DNA of 64,000 nucleotides. It comes from Chitinophaga costaii (GTDB lineage: Bacteria > Bacteroidota > Bacteroidia > Chitinophagales > Chitinophagaceae). Location: contig NZ_FMAR01000015.1 in assembly GCF_900094705.1 (NCBI RefSeq), positions 1 to 64,000 of the forward strand, given 5' to 3'. Every line of letters starts with the position of its first letter. Position 1 is the stretch's first letter. The notes beneath the pieces are model-generated. The model searched no databases. It was given only the letters and a program-made list of their open reading frames with translations, and had not been told where the DNA came from. Below, in pieces: positions 32,150 to 41,849 of the stretch. The translations under genes and the position numbers were made by a program.

Positions 32150-33304
32150 ATGAATAGCGCCACGCTCAAAGATTTGCTGGATAAATACAAGCGCCACGCC
32201 CTCTCTCCACAGGAAGAGGCGGCGTTCATGGAGGCGGTGTCGGCAGCCGGGCAGGAGGACGTAGTGTTAGCGGATATTATCCAGGAATTGCAACAGTCTA
32301 CCCTCCACGAAGGAATGACAACGGGCGTACAGCTCCAGGTGTTGCAGCAAATACAGGCCCGCATTGGCCGGAAGCCGGTGGCGCGCAGGGTAGGCCTGCG
32401 GCGGCTGTTGCCCTATGCAGCGGCGGTGCTGGTATTGGTGGCAGCAGGTGGGTATTGGTTACATATGGGCAAGAAAAAGGAGGCAACGACACCAGTAGCT
32501 ACCGTGGTGTTGCCAGGTAGTAATAAAGCCATACTTACTACGTCTACCGGCGAGCAAATTTTACTGGGGGCTGGGCACCATGCAGATATTCCTTTGCAGG
32601 GCGGTGTGTCGGTACAACAAGTAGGGGATGAACAATTGGCCTACCAGGAAACTCCGGTCTCTGCACGCCTGGTGACCAATACCCTTGCTACTCCCTTGGG
32701 CGGCCAGTTCCAGGTGGTGCTGGCAGATGGTACTAAAGTGTGGCTAAACGCTGGTAGTACCCTTACTTATCCGGCGGCATTCACCGCCACAGAAAGGCGG
32801 GTAACGCTGGAGGGGGAGGCGTATTTTGAAGTGGCAGCACACGCTGCACAGCCTTTTAAGGTGGTGGTCAAGGGAATGGAAGTGCAGGTGCTAGGTACCC
32901 ATTTTAACATCATGGCGTATGAAGATGAACCCTCCACCAGCGCCACGCTACTGGAAGGCGCCGTAAAAGTTATACACGATGGTGCCAGTGAAATATTAAA
33001 GCCAGGAACCCAGGCCAGTTTGTTGAAAACCGGCCACCAGATTAGGGTTGCAGCGGTAGATACAGCCATGGCGGTGGCCTGGAAAAATGGTAACCTGCAA
33101 TTACAGGATGCAGACATTGGCACCATTATGCGCCAGGTGGCCCGCTGGTACAATGTACAGGTGCAGTATGAGCAGGCTATATCCGACCGGCATTTTTCGC
33201 TAGACATCAGCCGGGATATTAGTCTGAATGATCTGCTGGTGGTACTCGCTGCTACAGGGGTACATTGTAGGCTGGAAGATAAGGTAGTGACCGTATTAAA
33301 GTAA
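32150..33304 (+). CDS. FecR-family anti-sigma factor
   Basis: The 384-aa product, taken from ATG 32150, begins MNSATLKDLLDKYKRHALSPQEEAAF. A TTG 57 bp earlier is possible but less likely. It has a cytoplasmic N-terminal anti-sigma part, one membrane span (LLPYAAAVLVLVAAGGYWL, ~85-103) and a periplasmic FecR domain (ATPLGGQFQVVLADGTKVWLNAGSTLTYP). YFEVAAHAAQPFKVVV and VLGTHFNIMAYEDE complete that domain. It should read the state of SusC in the periplasm and control the adjacent sigma factor. Confidence 0.94.
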   Translation: MNSATLKDLLDKYKRHALSPQEEAAFMEAVSAAGQEDVVLADIIQELQQSTLHEGMTTGVQLQVLQQIQARIGRKPVARRVGLRRLLPYAAAVLVLVAAGGYWLHMGKKKEATTPVATVVLPGSNKAILTTSTGEQILLGAGHHADIPLQGGVSVQQVGDEQLAYQETPVSARLVTNTLATPLGGQFQVVLADGTKVWLNAGSTLTYPAAFTATERRVTLEGEAYFEVAAHAAQPFKVVVKGMEVQVLGTHFNIMAYEDEPSTSATLLEGAVKVIHDGASEILKPGTQASLLKTGHQIRVAAVDTAMAVAWKNGNLQLQDADIGTIMRQVARWYNVQVQYEQAISDRHFSLDISRDISLNDLLVVLAATGVHCRLEDKVVTVLK

Positions 33305-33450
33305 CGGACACATAGGAAGTAGGCATACTGAATAACTAAGATTAAGCATGGATTACAACAAAGAAAAACCGGAAATGCACGAACATCCCCGGTCGTTTGG
33401 GTAATTCATGTAGTCGCTGAACACACATATTATCACCCAAAATCAAATGT

Positions 33451-36400
33451 ATGATTTTTACTGCTTGGCGCCAAACAGGTACGGGCCCGTCATGTTCCTA
33501 CTATGCCTTTCCGCGCATAGTACCGTTCTTCTCCCGGAAGATACGTTTTCCTCCCCTCAGCAAATTAAGGCTGCGCAGGGAGCTTATCACCCCGCTTTTA
33601 TGGATACTGTTATTGCTGTTTGCACCTGCTGCCATAGCGCAGCAGGTAACAATGAATGCCAAAGACATGCCGGTTAGCAAAGTGCTGAAGGATATAAAGC
33701 GTCAAACCGGCATGTCATTACTGCTGGATGAGCAGTTGTTAAAACAAACGCACCCGGTGAGCGTGCATGTTACGAATATGGAAGTGAATGCGTTCCTGCA
33801 ACTATGCCTGCGTGATCAGCCGTTAACGTTCGAGATTATAAAGCATGTGATTATTATCAAGGCAAAAGGGGATACCGTTACGAAGGCTGCGGCTTCTGGC
33901 GATATCAGGGGCCAGGTCACTGATGCTTCTAATGTGCCGCTCATTGGCGCCAGTGTGCGTATAAGCGGCACCTCCAGGGGAGCCAGCACCGATGAAAACG
34001 GCCGTTTTGTATTAAAGGGTGCAGGCCAAGACGTTATCCTGGAAATATCTTTCCTGGGATACCAGCCGCAAACGGTGCATGTAAGCGGAAATAAAGGAGA
34101 AGAGGTGCAGGTAGGATTGGCCGTTTCCAATAATAAGCTGGATGAAACTATTGTGATCGGTTATGGATCTACCTTGCAACGGTATAATACAGGTTCCATT
34201 TCAAAGATCTCTTCCAAAGACATTGAGAAGCAGCCTGTAGGCAATGTGTTGCAGGCGCTGCAAGGCCTGGTGCCAGGGTTAAATATTGTGCAAAACACCT
34301 CCTTTTCTAACGGGCGTTTCAGTATAGACATCCGTGGAAAAAAGGACTTGTTTAGCGCAGGAAGTCCTAACAATCCTTTGTTTATTATAGACGGGGTACC
34401 CATCCCTACCAGCAATGGAGATATTAATAATGTGGGCCTTAACCAAAATGGATTTTCTGGTAATAATTCTGGCCAGAACCCGCTGTATAGTTTAAACCCG
34501 GCTGATATAGAAAGCGTGGAGGTGCTGCGCGATGCCGATGCCACCGCTATTTACGGATCGCGGGGCGCCAATGGGGTGATCCTGATCAATACCAAAAAAG
34601 GGAAGGCCGGGAGAAATGCCCTGGACGTAAATATTTACACCGGTATAACGGCTAAGCCTAAACGTACTAGCATGCTCAATACGCAGCAATATTTGCAAAT
34701 GCGGCGGGAGGCCTTTACCAATAGTGGGGAAACCCCCGATACTTATAATGCCTACGACCTGCTGAGCTGGGACACTACGCGCTATACGGATTGGCAGCGC
34801 AAGCTGGGAGCCAGTGCGCTAATGTATGACGGGGAACTGGCCTATTCCGGGGGAAATGAATACACCAGCTTTCGCATGAGCGGAGGAATGCACCGCGAGA
34901 ATACTCCGGTGCCAAAGGGCTTTCCAGACAATTTCCGCGACCAGCGTATTTCTTCTCAATTAAGTGTGAACCACCGGTCTAAGGATAACCGGTTTAATCT
35001 GTCGGTGATGGTGAACTATGCGGCCACCAGCAGCCGGGTGCCGGGCGGAAGTTTTTATTTATTCGACCTTCCTCCCAATGCCCCTGCCCTGCTGGATAGC
35101 AGCGGAAAACTGAACTTCAAGGATTGGGGATATAATATGCCTTTTGAAGTGACCAACTTGTTTCAATCATATAAGGCCAGTACCAATAATATTGTTACCA
35201 ATTTATCCCTTAGCTATATTGTAGCCAGTGGGCTTACCTTGTCTGTCAGCGGCGGTTATACCAATACCGCTATGAAGCAGTTCCAGGGTGTGCCGGCAGC
35301 TATCCAGGGCCCCGACCCTTCGGCTAATTCCGGGTATGCGCAATTTGGTACCAACAACATTGTGAGTTGGATAGCCGAACCCAAAGCGACCTATGTAAAA
35401 CAAATGGGGGAAGGACGGCTGGAGGCCATGGTGGGTGCTACACTTACGGAATCAATTACAGATGGTACCAACATTTCTGGCTACGGCTTTTTGAGCGATG
35501 CACTCCTGGAGAATGTAGGTAGCGCCGGCTCTTTATATACTACGAGCAATTATGCCCAATACCGTTTCCAGGGTTATTTTGGACGTATTAATTATCAGTA
35601 TAAGGGTAAGTACATTGCAAATATTTCCGGCAGAAGGGATGGCTCGTCCCGGTTCAAGGCCAATGACCAGATGGGCAACTTTGGCGCCGTTGGCGTGGCA
35701 TGGTTGTTCTCCGAAGAGCGGTTTATGAAAGATCATCTTTCTTTCCTCAGTTTCGGTAAGCTACGCGGCAGCCTTGGCACTACCGGCAGCCCTGCGGCCA
35801 ATGATTACCGCTACCTGGAAGGATGGCGTTCCCAATCGTCTACTTACGATGGTACACCCATCATTTCCTATACACAGCCCTACAATCCTGGCTTTAAATG
35901 GCAGGTGAATAAAAAGCTGGAAGCAGCAGTGGAACTTGGCTTCCTCAAAGACCGGCTTTCCGTTTCCGCCGCCTGGTACCAGGAGAGAAGTGATGATCAA
36001 CTGGTTACTGCGCCAGTACCCGGTTACCTGGGATTGATAGCAGGGGGTGTGGTGGAGAATATCCCGGCTAAAGTGCAAAACAGGGGATGGGAGTTTACGG
36101 TAAACTCCACGAACATAGAAAGTAAAAACTTCCATTGGACTACTAATTTTAATATCAGCATTAACCGGAATAAACTACTGGCATTTCCTAACCTGAGCCT
36201 GTCTTCCTATGCAGATAGCTATGTAGTAGGTATGCCCACTACCATACAGTTGGTGTATCACTACCAGGGCGTAGACCCGGCCACGGGTCTCTACCAGTTT
36301 GAAGATCTTCACAAAGACGGCATATATGACGACCGCGATAAAATACCCATGGATCTTACCCCTGCTTTTCAAGGCGGAATGCTAAATACGTTGACATACA

Positions 36401-36831
36401 AAAACTGGTCGCTGAGTTTTCTACTGGATTATAAAAAACAAAAAGGCCCTTACAGCCTTACCAACGGAACACCTGGCACCCTTCGCAACCAGCCGGTTAC
36501 CGTGCTGGCCCGCTGGCAAAAGGAAGGCGACATGACCCCTGTTAGAAAGTATATGACAAGTGACGGCGATGATGGCTATTTGTATAGTGCCTCCGATGCC
36601 AATATTGTAGATGCTTCTTACCTGCGCTTACAAAATCTTTCGTTGTCTTACAACCTGCCGGAAAAGTGGATGCATTCGGCTAAAATCAGCACCTGCCGCA
36701 TTTATGTGCAGGGGCAAAATCTGCTGGTGATCAGTCCTTATAAAGGCAGAGACCCGGTAAGCCCGGAACTAACAGGATACGATTATCCTCCGCTGGCCAC
36801 TTTTACGGCAGGTATTCAACTTACGCTTTAA
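33451..36831 (+). CDS. SusC/RagA family TonB-dependent transporter with STN domain
   Basis: The 1126-aa product has a hydrophobic signal at ~50-63 (PLLWILLLLFAPAAIAQQ), which leaves an unusually long leader, so the true start may lie downstream at a non-ATG codon. The STN domain (VTMNAKDMPVSKVLKDIKRQ..MSLLLDEQLL, ~67-140) is followed by a carboxypeptidase-like domain (GQVTDASNVPLIGASVRISG, ~153-235). The plug (DADATAIYGSRGANGVILINTKKGKAG) and barrel complete it. The STN domain fits signalling to the FecR/ECF pair encoded just upstream. Confidence 0.95.
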   Translation: MIFTAWRQTGTGPSCSYYAFPRIVPFFSRKIRFPPLSKLRLRRELITPLLWILLLLFAPAAIAQQVTMNAKDMPVSKVLKDIKRQTGMSLLLDEQLLKQTHPVSVHVTNMEVNAFLQLCLRDQPLTFEIIKHVIIIKAKGDTVTKAAASGDIRGQVTDASNVPLIGASVRISGTSRGASTDENGRFVLKGAGQDVILEISFLGYQPQTVHVSGNKGEEVQVGLAVSNNKLDETIVIGYGSTLQRYNTGSISKISSKDIEKQPVGNVLQALQGLVPGLNIVQNTSFSNGRFSIDIRGKKDLFSAGSPNNPLFIIDGVPIPTSNGDINNVGLNQNGFSGNNSGQNPLYSLNPADIESVEVLRDADATAIYGSRGANGVILINTKKGKAGRNALDVNIYTGITAKPKRTSMLNTQQYLQMRREAFTNSGETPDTYNAYDLLSWDTTRYTDWQRKLGASALMYDGELAYSGGNEYTSFRMSGGMHRENTPVPKGFPDNFRDQRISSQLSVNHRSKDNRFNLSVMVNYAATSSRVPGGSFYLFDLPPNAPALLDSSGKLNFKDWGYNMPFEVTNLFQSYKASTNNIVTNLSLSYIVASGLTLSVSGGYTNTAMKQFQGVPAAIQGPDPSANSGYAQFGTNNIVSWIAEPKATYVKQMGEGRLEAMVGATLTESITDGTNISGYGFLSDALLENVGSAGSLYTTSNYAQYRFQGYFGRINYQYKGKYIANISGRRDGSSRFKANDQMGNFGAVGVAWLFSEERFMKDHLSFLSFGKLRGSLGTTGSPAANDYRYLEGWRSQSSTYDGTPIISYTQPYNPGFKWQVNKKLEAAVELGFLKDRLSVSAAWYQERSDDQLVTAPVPGYLGLIAGGVVENIPAKVQNRGWEFTVNSTNIESKNFHWTTNFNISINRNKLLAFPNLSLSSYADSYVVGMPTTIQLVYHYQGVDPATGLYQFEDLHKDGIYDDRDKIPMDLTPAFQGGMLNTLTYKNWSLSFLLDYKKQKGPYSLTNGTPGTLRNQPVTVLARWQKEGDMTPVRKYMTSDGDDGYLYSASDANIVDASYLRLQNLSLSYNLPEKWMHSAKISTCRIYVQGQNLLVISPYKGRDPVSPELTGYDYPPLATFTAGIQLTL

Positions 36832-36837
36832 AAAATC

Positions 36838-38253
36838 ATGACTATGCGATCATCGTTTAGCGGTAATAAGATCTGGGCTTGCGCTTTGCTTTTAACAGCC
36901 ATGAGCGCCTGCAAAAAATTTACTGAAATAGGGCCTCCCAGGGATTTCCTGTCGTCCGAAGAAGCTTTTGCTACAGATGTTAGTGCAAATGCTACTATAG
37001 CCAATATTTATAATACACTTACCAATGGCGCGCTGGTAAATCAGGATGCTACGTTGTCACTGGCCCTGTCTGCCGACGAACTAACGGCGGTAAATCCTTC
37101 CCAAAGTCAGCTTCAATTGGAACAAAATAACCTGACGATTGATAACGATAACACTGCCGCATTGTGGAATGCTGCCTATCAGGTAATTTCCCAAGCCAAC
37201 GTAGCTATCCAGGGGGTTACTGGCGCTACCGGCATTACACCGGAAAAGAAAAAACAATTTATAGGAGAGGCCAGGTTCCTGCGGGCTTTTAGTTATACCT
37301 ACCTGGTGAATTTGTATGGGGCATTGCCCCTGGTGTTAGATGCTAACTGGCAGGATCACCAGCGGATAGCGCGAACGCCTGCTGATAAAGTGTATCAACA
37401 AATTATCCTGGACCTGAAAAGTGCGCAGGACTCCTTACCAGATAGTTATAGCTCCGGCACTTACATCCGGGCCACCCGCTGGGCCGCTACGGCCCTGCTG
37501 GCGCGTATTTACCTGTATGATCAGCAATGGGCAGCTGCGGAGGCTCAAGCCACCGATGTGCTGGAAAATGCGGGGATATATACGGGTAGTTTGCCCGCAC
37601 CGGAAGATGTATTCCTGGCCGGGAGTGAAGAAGCCATCTGGCAGTTACAGCCAGCCTCTTACCTCAGCAATCCTATAGAATCGAATTTGATCGCCGCCTA
37701 TGGCGCTGTTAATTATGCGTTGACAGACAACCTGGCCAATGCCTTTGAGCAGGGCGACCTGCGCAAAGATGCCTGGGTAACGGAAACGGTTTCGGATGAT
37801 GGCAGTAGCATCTTGTATCCCGCAAAATATAAGGGTGATCCCTATGACCAATCATCTTCAGAATATTATATGATGCTGCGGGTAGGCGAACAGTTGCTCA
37901 TCCGCGCGGAAGCGCGCACCATGCTGGGAAATACCGCCGCAGCCATTGCGGATGTGAATGTGATCCGGCAACGTGCAGGCCTGGACGACCTGCCTGCTAC
38001 GCTGGATAAAGCGGGCTGCCTGGCTGCCATAGCGCAGGAGCGCAGGATAGAATTGCTGGCAGAATGGGGGCAGCGTTGGTTAGATCTGAAGCGCTGGCCT
38101 GCCCTTTCCGGCGCTACCAACGCTGTAAGAGCAGACGAAGTACTGTCGCTGATAAAGGGTGCTAACTGGCAGTCTACCGACGTACTATACCCCGTGCCTG
38201 CGGCAGATCTGAAACTGAATCCAAGCTTATATCCTAACAATCCGGGTTATTAA
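36838..38253 (+). CDS. SusD/RagB family nutrient-binding lipoprotein
   Basis: Partner lid of the preceding SusC. The 471-aa product has a lipoprotein signal ending in LTAMSACKKFTEIGPP (Cys ~25). SusD signatures are KKKQFIGEARFLRAFSYTYLVNLYGALPLV (~139-168), LLIRAEARTMLGN, QERRIELLAEWGQRWLDLKRWPAL (~405-428) and LYPVPAADLKLNPSLYPNNPGY at the end. It starts 6 bp after susC. It is shorter than the SusD of the GH95 locus. No glycoside hydrolase follows, so the cargo may not be a polysaccharide. Confidence 0.95.
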   Translation: MTMRSSFSGNKIWACALLLTAMSACKKFTEIGPPRDFLSSEEAFATDVSANATIANIYNTLTNGALVNQDATLSLALSADELTAVNPSQSQLQLEQNNLTIDNDNTAALWNAAYQVISQANVAIQGVTGATGITPEKKKQFIGEARFLRAFSYTYLVNLYGALPLVLDANWQDHQRIARTPADKVYQQIILDLKSAQDSLPDSYSSGTYIRATRWAATALLARIYLYDQQWAAAEAQATDVLENAGIYTGSLPAPEDVFLAGSEEAIWQLQPASYLSNPIESNLIAAYGAVNYALTDNLANAFEQGDLRKDAWVTETVSDDGSSILYPAKYKGDPYDQSSSEYYMMLRVGEQLLIRAEARTMLGNTAAAIADVNVIRQRAGLDDLPATLDKAGCLAAIAQERRIELLAEWGQRWLDLKRWPALSGATNAVRADEVLSLIKGANWQSTDVLYPVPAADLKLNPSLYPNNPGY

Positions 38254-38272
38254 TAACCCGCCATATTACACG

Positions 38273-38302
38273 GCATAGCCCGCACGGCGGGCCATGCTTT
38301 TT
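38273..38302 (+). terminator. Terminator or attenuator after susD
   Basis: GCAT-A-GCCCGC (38273-38283), loop ACG, GCGGGC-C-ATGC (38287-38297), then TTTTT. It lies between susD and the thioredoxin genes on the same strand, so it probably lowers rather than ends downstream transcription. A perfect 18-bp palindrome (38243-38260) covers the susD stop codon just before it. Confidence 0.7.
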
Positions 38303-38312
38303 AAATCTATTT

Positions 38313-39359
38313 ATGAAAAAGAGATTGCTGCTGATTGCTTTTGTTTTTTTACTGCTTCACCTGTACACAGGCGCCAGTGCGCAGGGTTATTATGCTGGCT
38401 GGGATCCGGCAGCCATTGGAAAGAAAGCGACACCTTTTACATTTACCACCCCCAATGGCAGTAAATTAACCAGTGCCAGCCTGGCCGGAAAAGTAGTGGT
38501 GCTAGACTTTTGGGCCAGCCAGTGTAAGACCTGCGACACCTTGACCCATGCTGTAGATAGTGCAATAGCTGCCTACAACAACAAAAATGTATGGATGATG
38601 GGCGTTGCTAACCAGGAAGCGATGCCGCAAAATAACCTGGTAGCCTACTGGAAAGGGCACGGATACCAATGCCCCGTGTTTATAGACACCCATGCGTATG
38701 GTAAGGCCATAAAGGCGGTAACGCCGCTGGTAGTGGTGATAGACCAGCAAGGCGTTGTGCAGGGGCGATGGCAGGGTCTTACCGCCAATAGGGCGGCGGA
38801 AGTGAAAACCCTGGTGTGGGAGTTAATAGAAAAGCCGGAAGTTTCGCTACAGGCAGTGGTGGACGCCAATCGCAATAAGGCCTATAACGAGGCCATTTTC
38901 TTATATGACAGCCTGATAAAAAGAGAACCAGCATCGGCAGGGGAGCTGGCCCAGGAAAAATTCCGCGCGTTGCTGCATGTTAGCGAAGCAGCTGCCATAA
39001 CCTTTGCCCATACCCAGTTGTCGCAAACACAGGATTCCATTGGAACCCTCAGTTTTATAGCCGACCTGGTCTCCCAAACCGATGGACTTTCGGCCAGCGT
39101 GTACGCGGATGGAGCAGCCGCTTTTGAAATGCTGGCGGAGAAAGACCCTGCACTAAACAATGACCTGATAGTGTGTGACCTGAGAGGGCGTTGCTATTTT
39201 AAAAGCGGTAATGTGGAAAAGGCATTGTCTAATGCCACCCACTCCCTGAAAATTGCGACAGACACGCAGGCGCCCCAAGCCACTGTGGAATATCTGGAGG
39301 ACGTACTAGCCAACTACAATGCCGCACAGGGTAAACCAGCTAATACGGAAAAACTATGA
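38313..39359 (+). CDS. Periplasmic TlpA-like thioredoxin-fold protein
   Basis: The 348-aa product has a signal peptide (LLLIAFVFLLLHLYTGASAQG), then an AhpC/TSA-Redoxin-type domain with KVVVLDFWASQCKTCDTLT (~68-85). The active-site pair is CKTC rather than the usual CxPC, and WxxQC replaces WC. The C-terminal ~170 residues are helical, perhaps TPR-like (GRCYFKSGNVEKALSNATHSL). It follows susD by 59 bp and overlaps the next gene by 4 bp. I infer a thiol-disulfide role for cargo or transporter proteins in the periplasm. Confidence 0.88.
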   Translation: MKKRLLLIAFVFLLLHLYTGASAQGYYAGWDPAAIGKKATPFTFTTPNGSKLTSASLAGKVVVLDFWASQCKTCDTLTHAVDSAIAAYNNKNVWMMGVANQEAMPQNNLVAYWKGHGYQCPVFIDTHAYGKAIKAVTPLVVVIDQQGVVQGRWQGLTANRAAEVKTLVWELIEKPEVSLQAVVDANRNKAYNEAIFLYDSLIKREPASAGELAQEKFRALLHVSEAAAITFAHTQLSQTQDSIGTLSFIADLVSQTDGLSASVYADGAAAFEMLAEKDPALNNDLIVCDLRGRCYFKSGNVEKALSNATHSLKIATDTQAPQATVEYLEDVLANYNAAQGKPANTEKL

Positions 39360-40783
39360 GAGCATTCGCTTATATCTTCGCTTTGTTTCTGCCCGTTGCT
39401 GGCTTTTCCCAACAGGCTTCGACGGGTTTTACTTTAACCGGCAAGCTGGTAAACGTATCCCTTCCTGTGCGTGCCATTTACCTGCATAGCATGGAAGACC
39501 CCTCTCAGGAATTTAAAGTGCCGGTGGTGGAGAATACCTATGTGATCAAAGGCCGGATAAATGGCCCTACGCAGTATAACATTGTGCCTATCTACGCGCC
39601 GGAGGTAGACCGCAGCCAGGTAGCGCCTGCCGTTTCCTTTATTTATTTACAGCAGGGCCATATCCAGGCCACCCATACTGGCAGCTTTGAAAACATAACC
39701 CTGCACGGCAGCCCGGTACAGGATGCCTATGAAGCGCTGGAGCGACAAGCAGCCGGGAAGGACGACGATGCGGTGGCTGCGCTGAATGGTGAGGTTTTTA
39801 AAGCCCATCCTGCCGGCCCTTACGCCGTATATGCGTTAAATGCATACGCGGAAAACCACCAACCCCTTTCCTGGCCACATGTGCAGGACGAGGCAGCCCT
39901 GCCATTTGGTGTTACCAGTATGTTTCTGGCTTATAACGGGCATATGAACCTGGTTAAAGCCAGGGAAGGATTTGCCTTGCTGCCCCCTGCGCTTCAGCAG
40001 TCGGATGCAGGGAAAAAACTGTCTACCGATATAGCATGGGCCTTGCTGGATGAATGGGGTAATCCTTATCGAAACCGGATGGATAGTCTTGCCGCACTGT
40101 ATCTACAGGCAACAGGCCATATAAAAGATTCCATAGACCTTCAAATGAAGGCGCTGACGACCGCCATGGGCGATTCGGTGTATGCACCTTATGTGCGCAA
40201 ATATCCAGCATCGCCCATTGCACTGGCGGTACTGCGGCTCTATGCTGGCGATAATATTACGGCACCCGCTAAGGCCATGCAATTATTCCGGCAATTGTCG
40301 CCCCAAATAAGGCAGCAACCCGAAGGCGTGGCTTACCAACACCGGCTGTTGCAGGCGCTGAGAAATGTAAACCAGGAAGCCCCCGACTTTGCCCAGCCAG
40401 ACACCAGTGGATATAATATCCGGCTTAAAAACCTGCGGGGCAGGTATGTGTTGGTAGATTTCTGGGCAAGCTGGTGCAAACCCTGCCGGGCAGAAAATCC
40501 TCATCTGATCACCGCCTATGAACGGTATAAAGACAAGGGATTTACCATCCTGAGTATATCCCTGGATACCGATCGTGGGAAATGGGTGCAGGCCATCCGG
40601 AAAGACCAGTTGCCTTGGCTGCATGCATCCGACCTCCGGTCGCCCAATGCGGCGGCGAAACGGTATGATATCTTGGGCATTCCGGCTAACTTGCTGATAG
40701 ACCCTGCTGGCAGGATTATTGGCAAAAATTTATCCGGTGCAGCACTGCTGTATAAATTGACGGAAGTATTCCAGGGGACGTAA
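39356..40783 (+). CDS. TlpA-family thiol-disulfide oxidoreductase with DUF4369-like domain
   Basis: The 475-aa product has a signal peptide (YIFALFLPVAGFSQQ) and an N-terminal beta domain (GFTLTGKLVNVSLPVRAIYLHS, ~23-125, DUF4369-like). A helical middle follows, then a C-terminal thioredoxin domain with YVLVDFWASWCKPCRAENPHL (~363-383, CxPC) and YDILGIPANLLIDPAGRI containing the cis-Pro. The ATGA overlap with the upstream thioredoxin gene shows translational coupling. Such proteins often close SusCD loci in this phylum; substrate unknown. Confidence 0.93.
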   Translation: MRAFAYIFALFLPVAGFSQQASTGFTLTGKLVNVSLPVRAIYLHSMEDPSQEFKVPVVENTYVIKGRINGPTQYNIVPIYAPEVDRSQVAPAVSFIYLQQGHIQATHTGSFENITLHGSPVQDAYEALERQAAGKDDDAVAALNGEVFKAHPAGPYAVYALNAYAENHQPLSWPHVQDEAALPFGVTSMFLAYNGHMNLVKAREGFALLPPALQQSDAGKKLSTDIAWALLDEWGNPYRNRMDSLAALYLQATGHIKDSIDLQMKALTTAMGDSVYAPYVRKYPASPIALAVLRLYAGDNITAPAKAMQLFRQLSPQIRQQPEGVAYQHRLLQALRNVNQEAPDFAQPDTSGYNIRLKNLRGRYVLVDFWASWCKPCRAENPHLITAYERYKDKGFTILSISLDTDRGKWVQAIRKDQLPWLHASDLRSPNAAAKRYDILGIPANLLIDPAGRIIGKNLSGAALLYKLTEVFQGT

Positions 40784-41163
40784 ACGTTTCATACCTGGTG
40801 AAAATAAAATAAACAGTAAGCGCCCGTTGAAGGTGGTGGCCCGTTATTAAACTAGCCGTGTAACTGGAACCGGCGTTTTATTGTAGTAGCAGATCCTGTC
40901 AGGAAGTAGGAGAAAAAGCTGCCCGCCGGTGCGGGCGAATGTGCGCCACCCAAGCTACTGTAATATGCTTTACTCCATAGTAGGGAGCCATTGGCACTGG
41001 CAGAATGCTGGTGGGGCCGCTCCCCTAAGTAGGCCACCTGGAAACACCGGCACTTCTATGCCCCCTGCCGGGAAAAGTGCGGGCCACTCCTGGCGCATAT
41101 GCTAAAGGGATAACGGGTAAATCGCAGCATTTCCGATAAATTTGCATCCAGAAACCAGTGGTT
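40784..41163. other. 380-bp intergenic region with several GC-rich hairpins
   Basis: No supported gene. It contains GCCCGCCGG-TGCGGGC (near 40921) and other short inverted GC stretches, and ends with a good -7 box for the downstream gene. I looked for cobalamin, TPP, SAM and RNase P signatures and could not match any. A small RNA is possible but unproven. Confidence 0.4.
41137..41144 (+). promoter_or_regulatory. -7 box of the PAQR gene
   Basis: TAAATTTG matches TAnnTTTG exactly and ends 19 bp before the ATG at 41164. No clear -33 TTTG was found. Confidence 0.45.
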
Positions 41164-41805
41164 ATGGGAATTATTGTTCAGCAAACTTATACGCGTCAGC
41201 AAGAGATCGTAAATGGATTGATACACGCCGGGGCTGTGATCTTTGGGGTAATTGCCCTCCCCGTACTTACCAGCATTGCCGCCACCCATGGCAATACTCC
41301 GGGTATTGTAGGCGCGGGCATTTATGGGTTTACTTTTATATTATGTTTTGTGAATTCCACGGTGTACCACCTGTCGCTGGAGCCGGCGGTGAAGAAGCTG
41401 TTCCTGGTGTGTGACCATATCAGCATTTATTTCCTCATTGCAGGCACCTATACGCCCTTTATTTTGGTGTACCTGTTTAATCCGTTCGGCATTACCTTGC
41501 TCTGCATACTATGGGGGCTTACCCTGGTAGGCTTATTTTTTAAAATACGCTTTACCGGCAAGTATGAAATTGTATCGGTGATCATTTACCTGGCCATGGG
41601 CTGGATTATGGTAGTAGGGGGGCGGCGCTTTTTTGAAAGTATGCCCCTGTCTGTGATCGTGATGGTGATCACCGGAGGGGTATTGTATTCTGCGGGCGTG
41701 TTTTTTTATGTGTGGGATAAATACAAATACACCCATGCGGTATGGCACCTGCTGGTGTTGGTAGCGGCGATCTGCCATTATGTGGCGGTGCTGCTGGCCA
41801 TGTAA
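41164..41805 (+). CDS. Hemolysin III / PAQR family membrane protein
   Basis: The 213-aa product (ATG 41164; a GTG at 41158 is possible) has seven hydrophobic segments and the PAQR metal-site pattern. This comprises E and H in QEIVNGLIHAGAVIFG (~12-27), a Ser-x3-His in NSTVYHLS (~64-71), CDHISIYFLIAGTYTPF (~81-97), and a C-terminal HAVWHLLVLVAAICHY (~188-203). Relatives include YqfA/TrhA and adiponectin receptors, proposed zinc-dependent ceramidase-like hydrolases or membrane-fluidity factors. Calling it a haemolysin would be misleading. It is monocistronic. Confidence 0.93.
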   Translation: MGIIVQQTYTRQQEIVNGLIHAGAVIFGVIALPVLTSIAATHGNTPGIVGAGIYGFTFILCFVNSTVYHLSLEPAVKKLFLVCDHISIYFLIAGTYTPFILVYLFNPFGITLLCILWGLTLVGLFFKIRFTGKYEIVSVIIYLAMGWIMVVGGRRFFESMPLSVIVMVITGGVLYSAGVFFYVWDKYKYTHAVWHLLVLVAAICHYVAVLLAM

Positions 41806-41807
41806 GC

Positions 41808-41837
41808 ATTGGCCCCGGGTTGTTGCCCGGGGCCAAT
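41808..41837. terminator. Shared terminator between convergent genes
   Basis: ATTGGCCCCGGG (41808-41819), 6-base loop, CCCGGGGCCAAT (41826-41837): a perfect 12-bp stem. It lies between the PAQR gene (plus) and the thioredoxin gene (minus), whose stops are 45 bp apart, and can serve both. There is no long T tract on either side. Confidence 0.75.
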
Positions 41838-41849
41838 GTTACGGTATAC

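Noticed and set aside
40784..41163. Cobalamin riboswitch or RNase P RNA
   Set aside because: The GGCCAC piece near 41030 is isolated; the other conserved boxes are absent or out of order.
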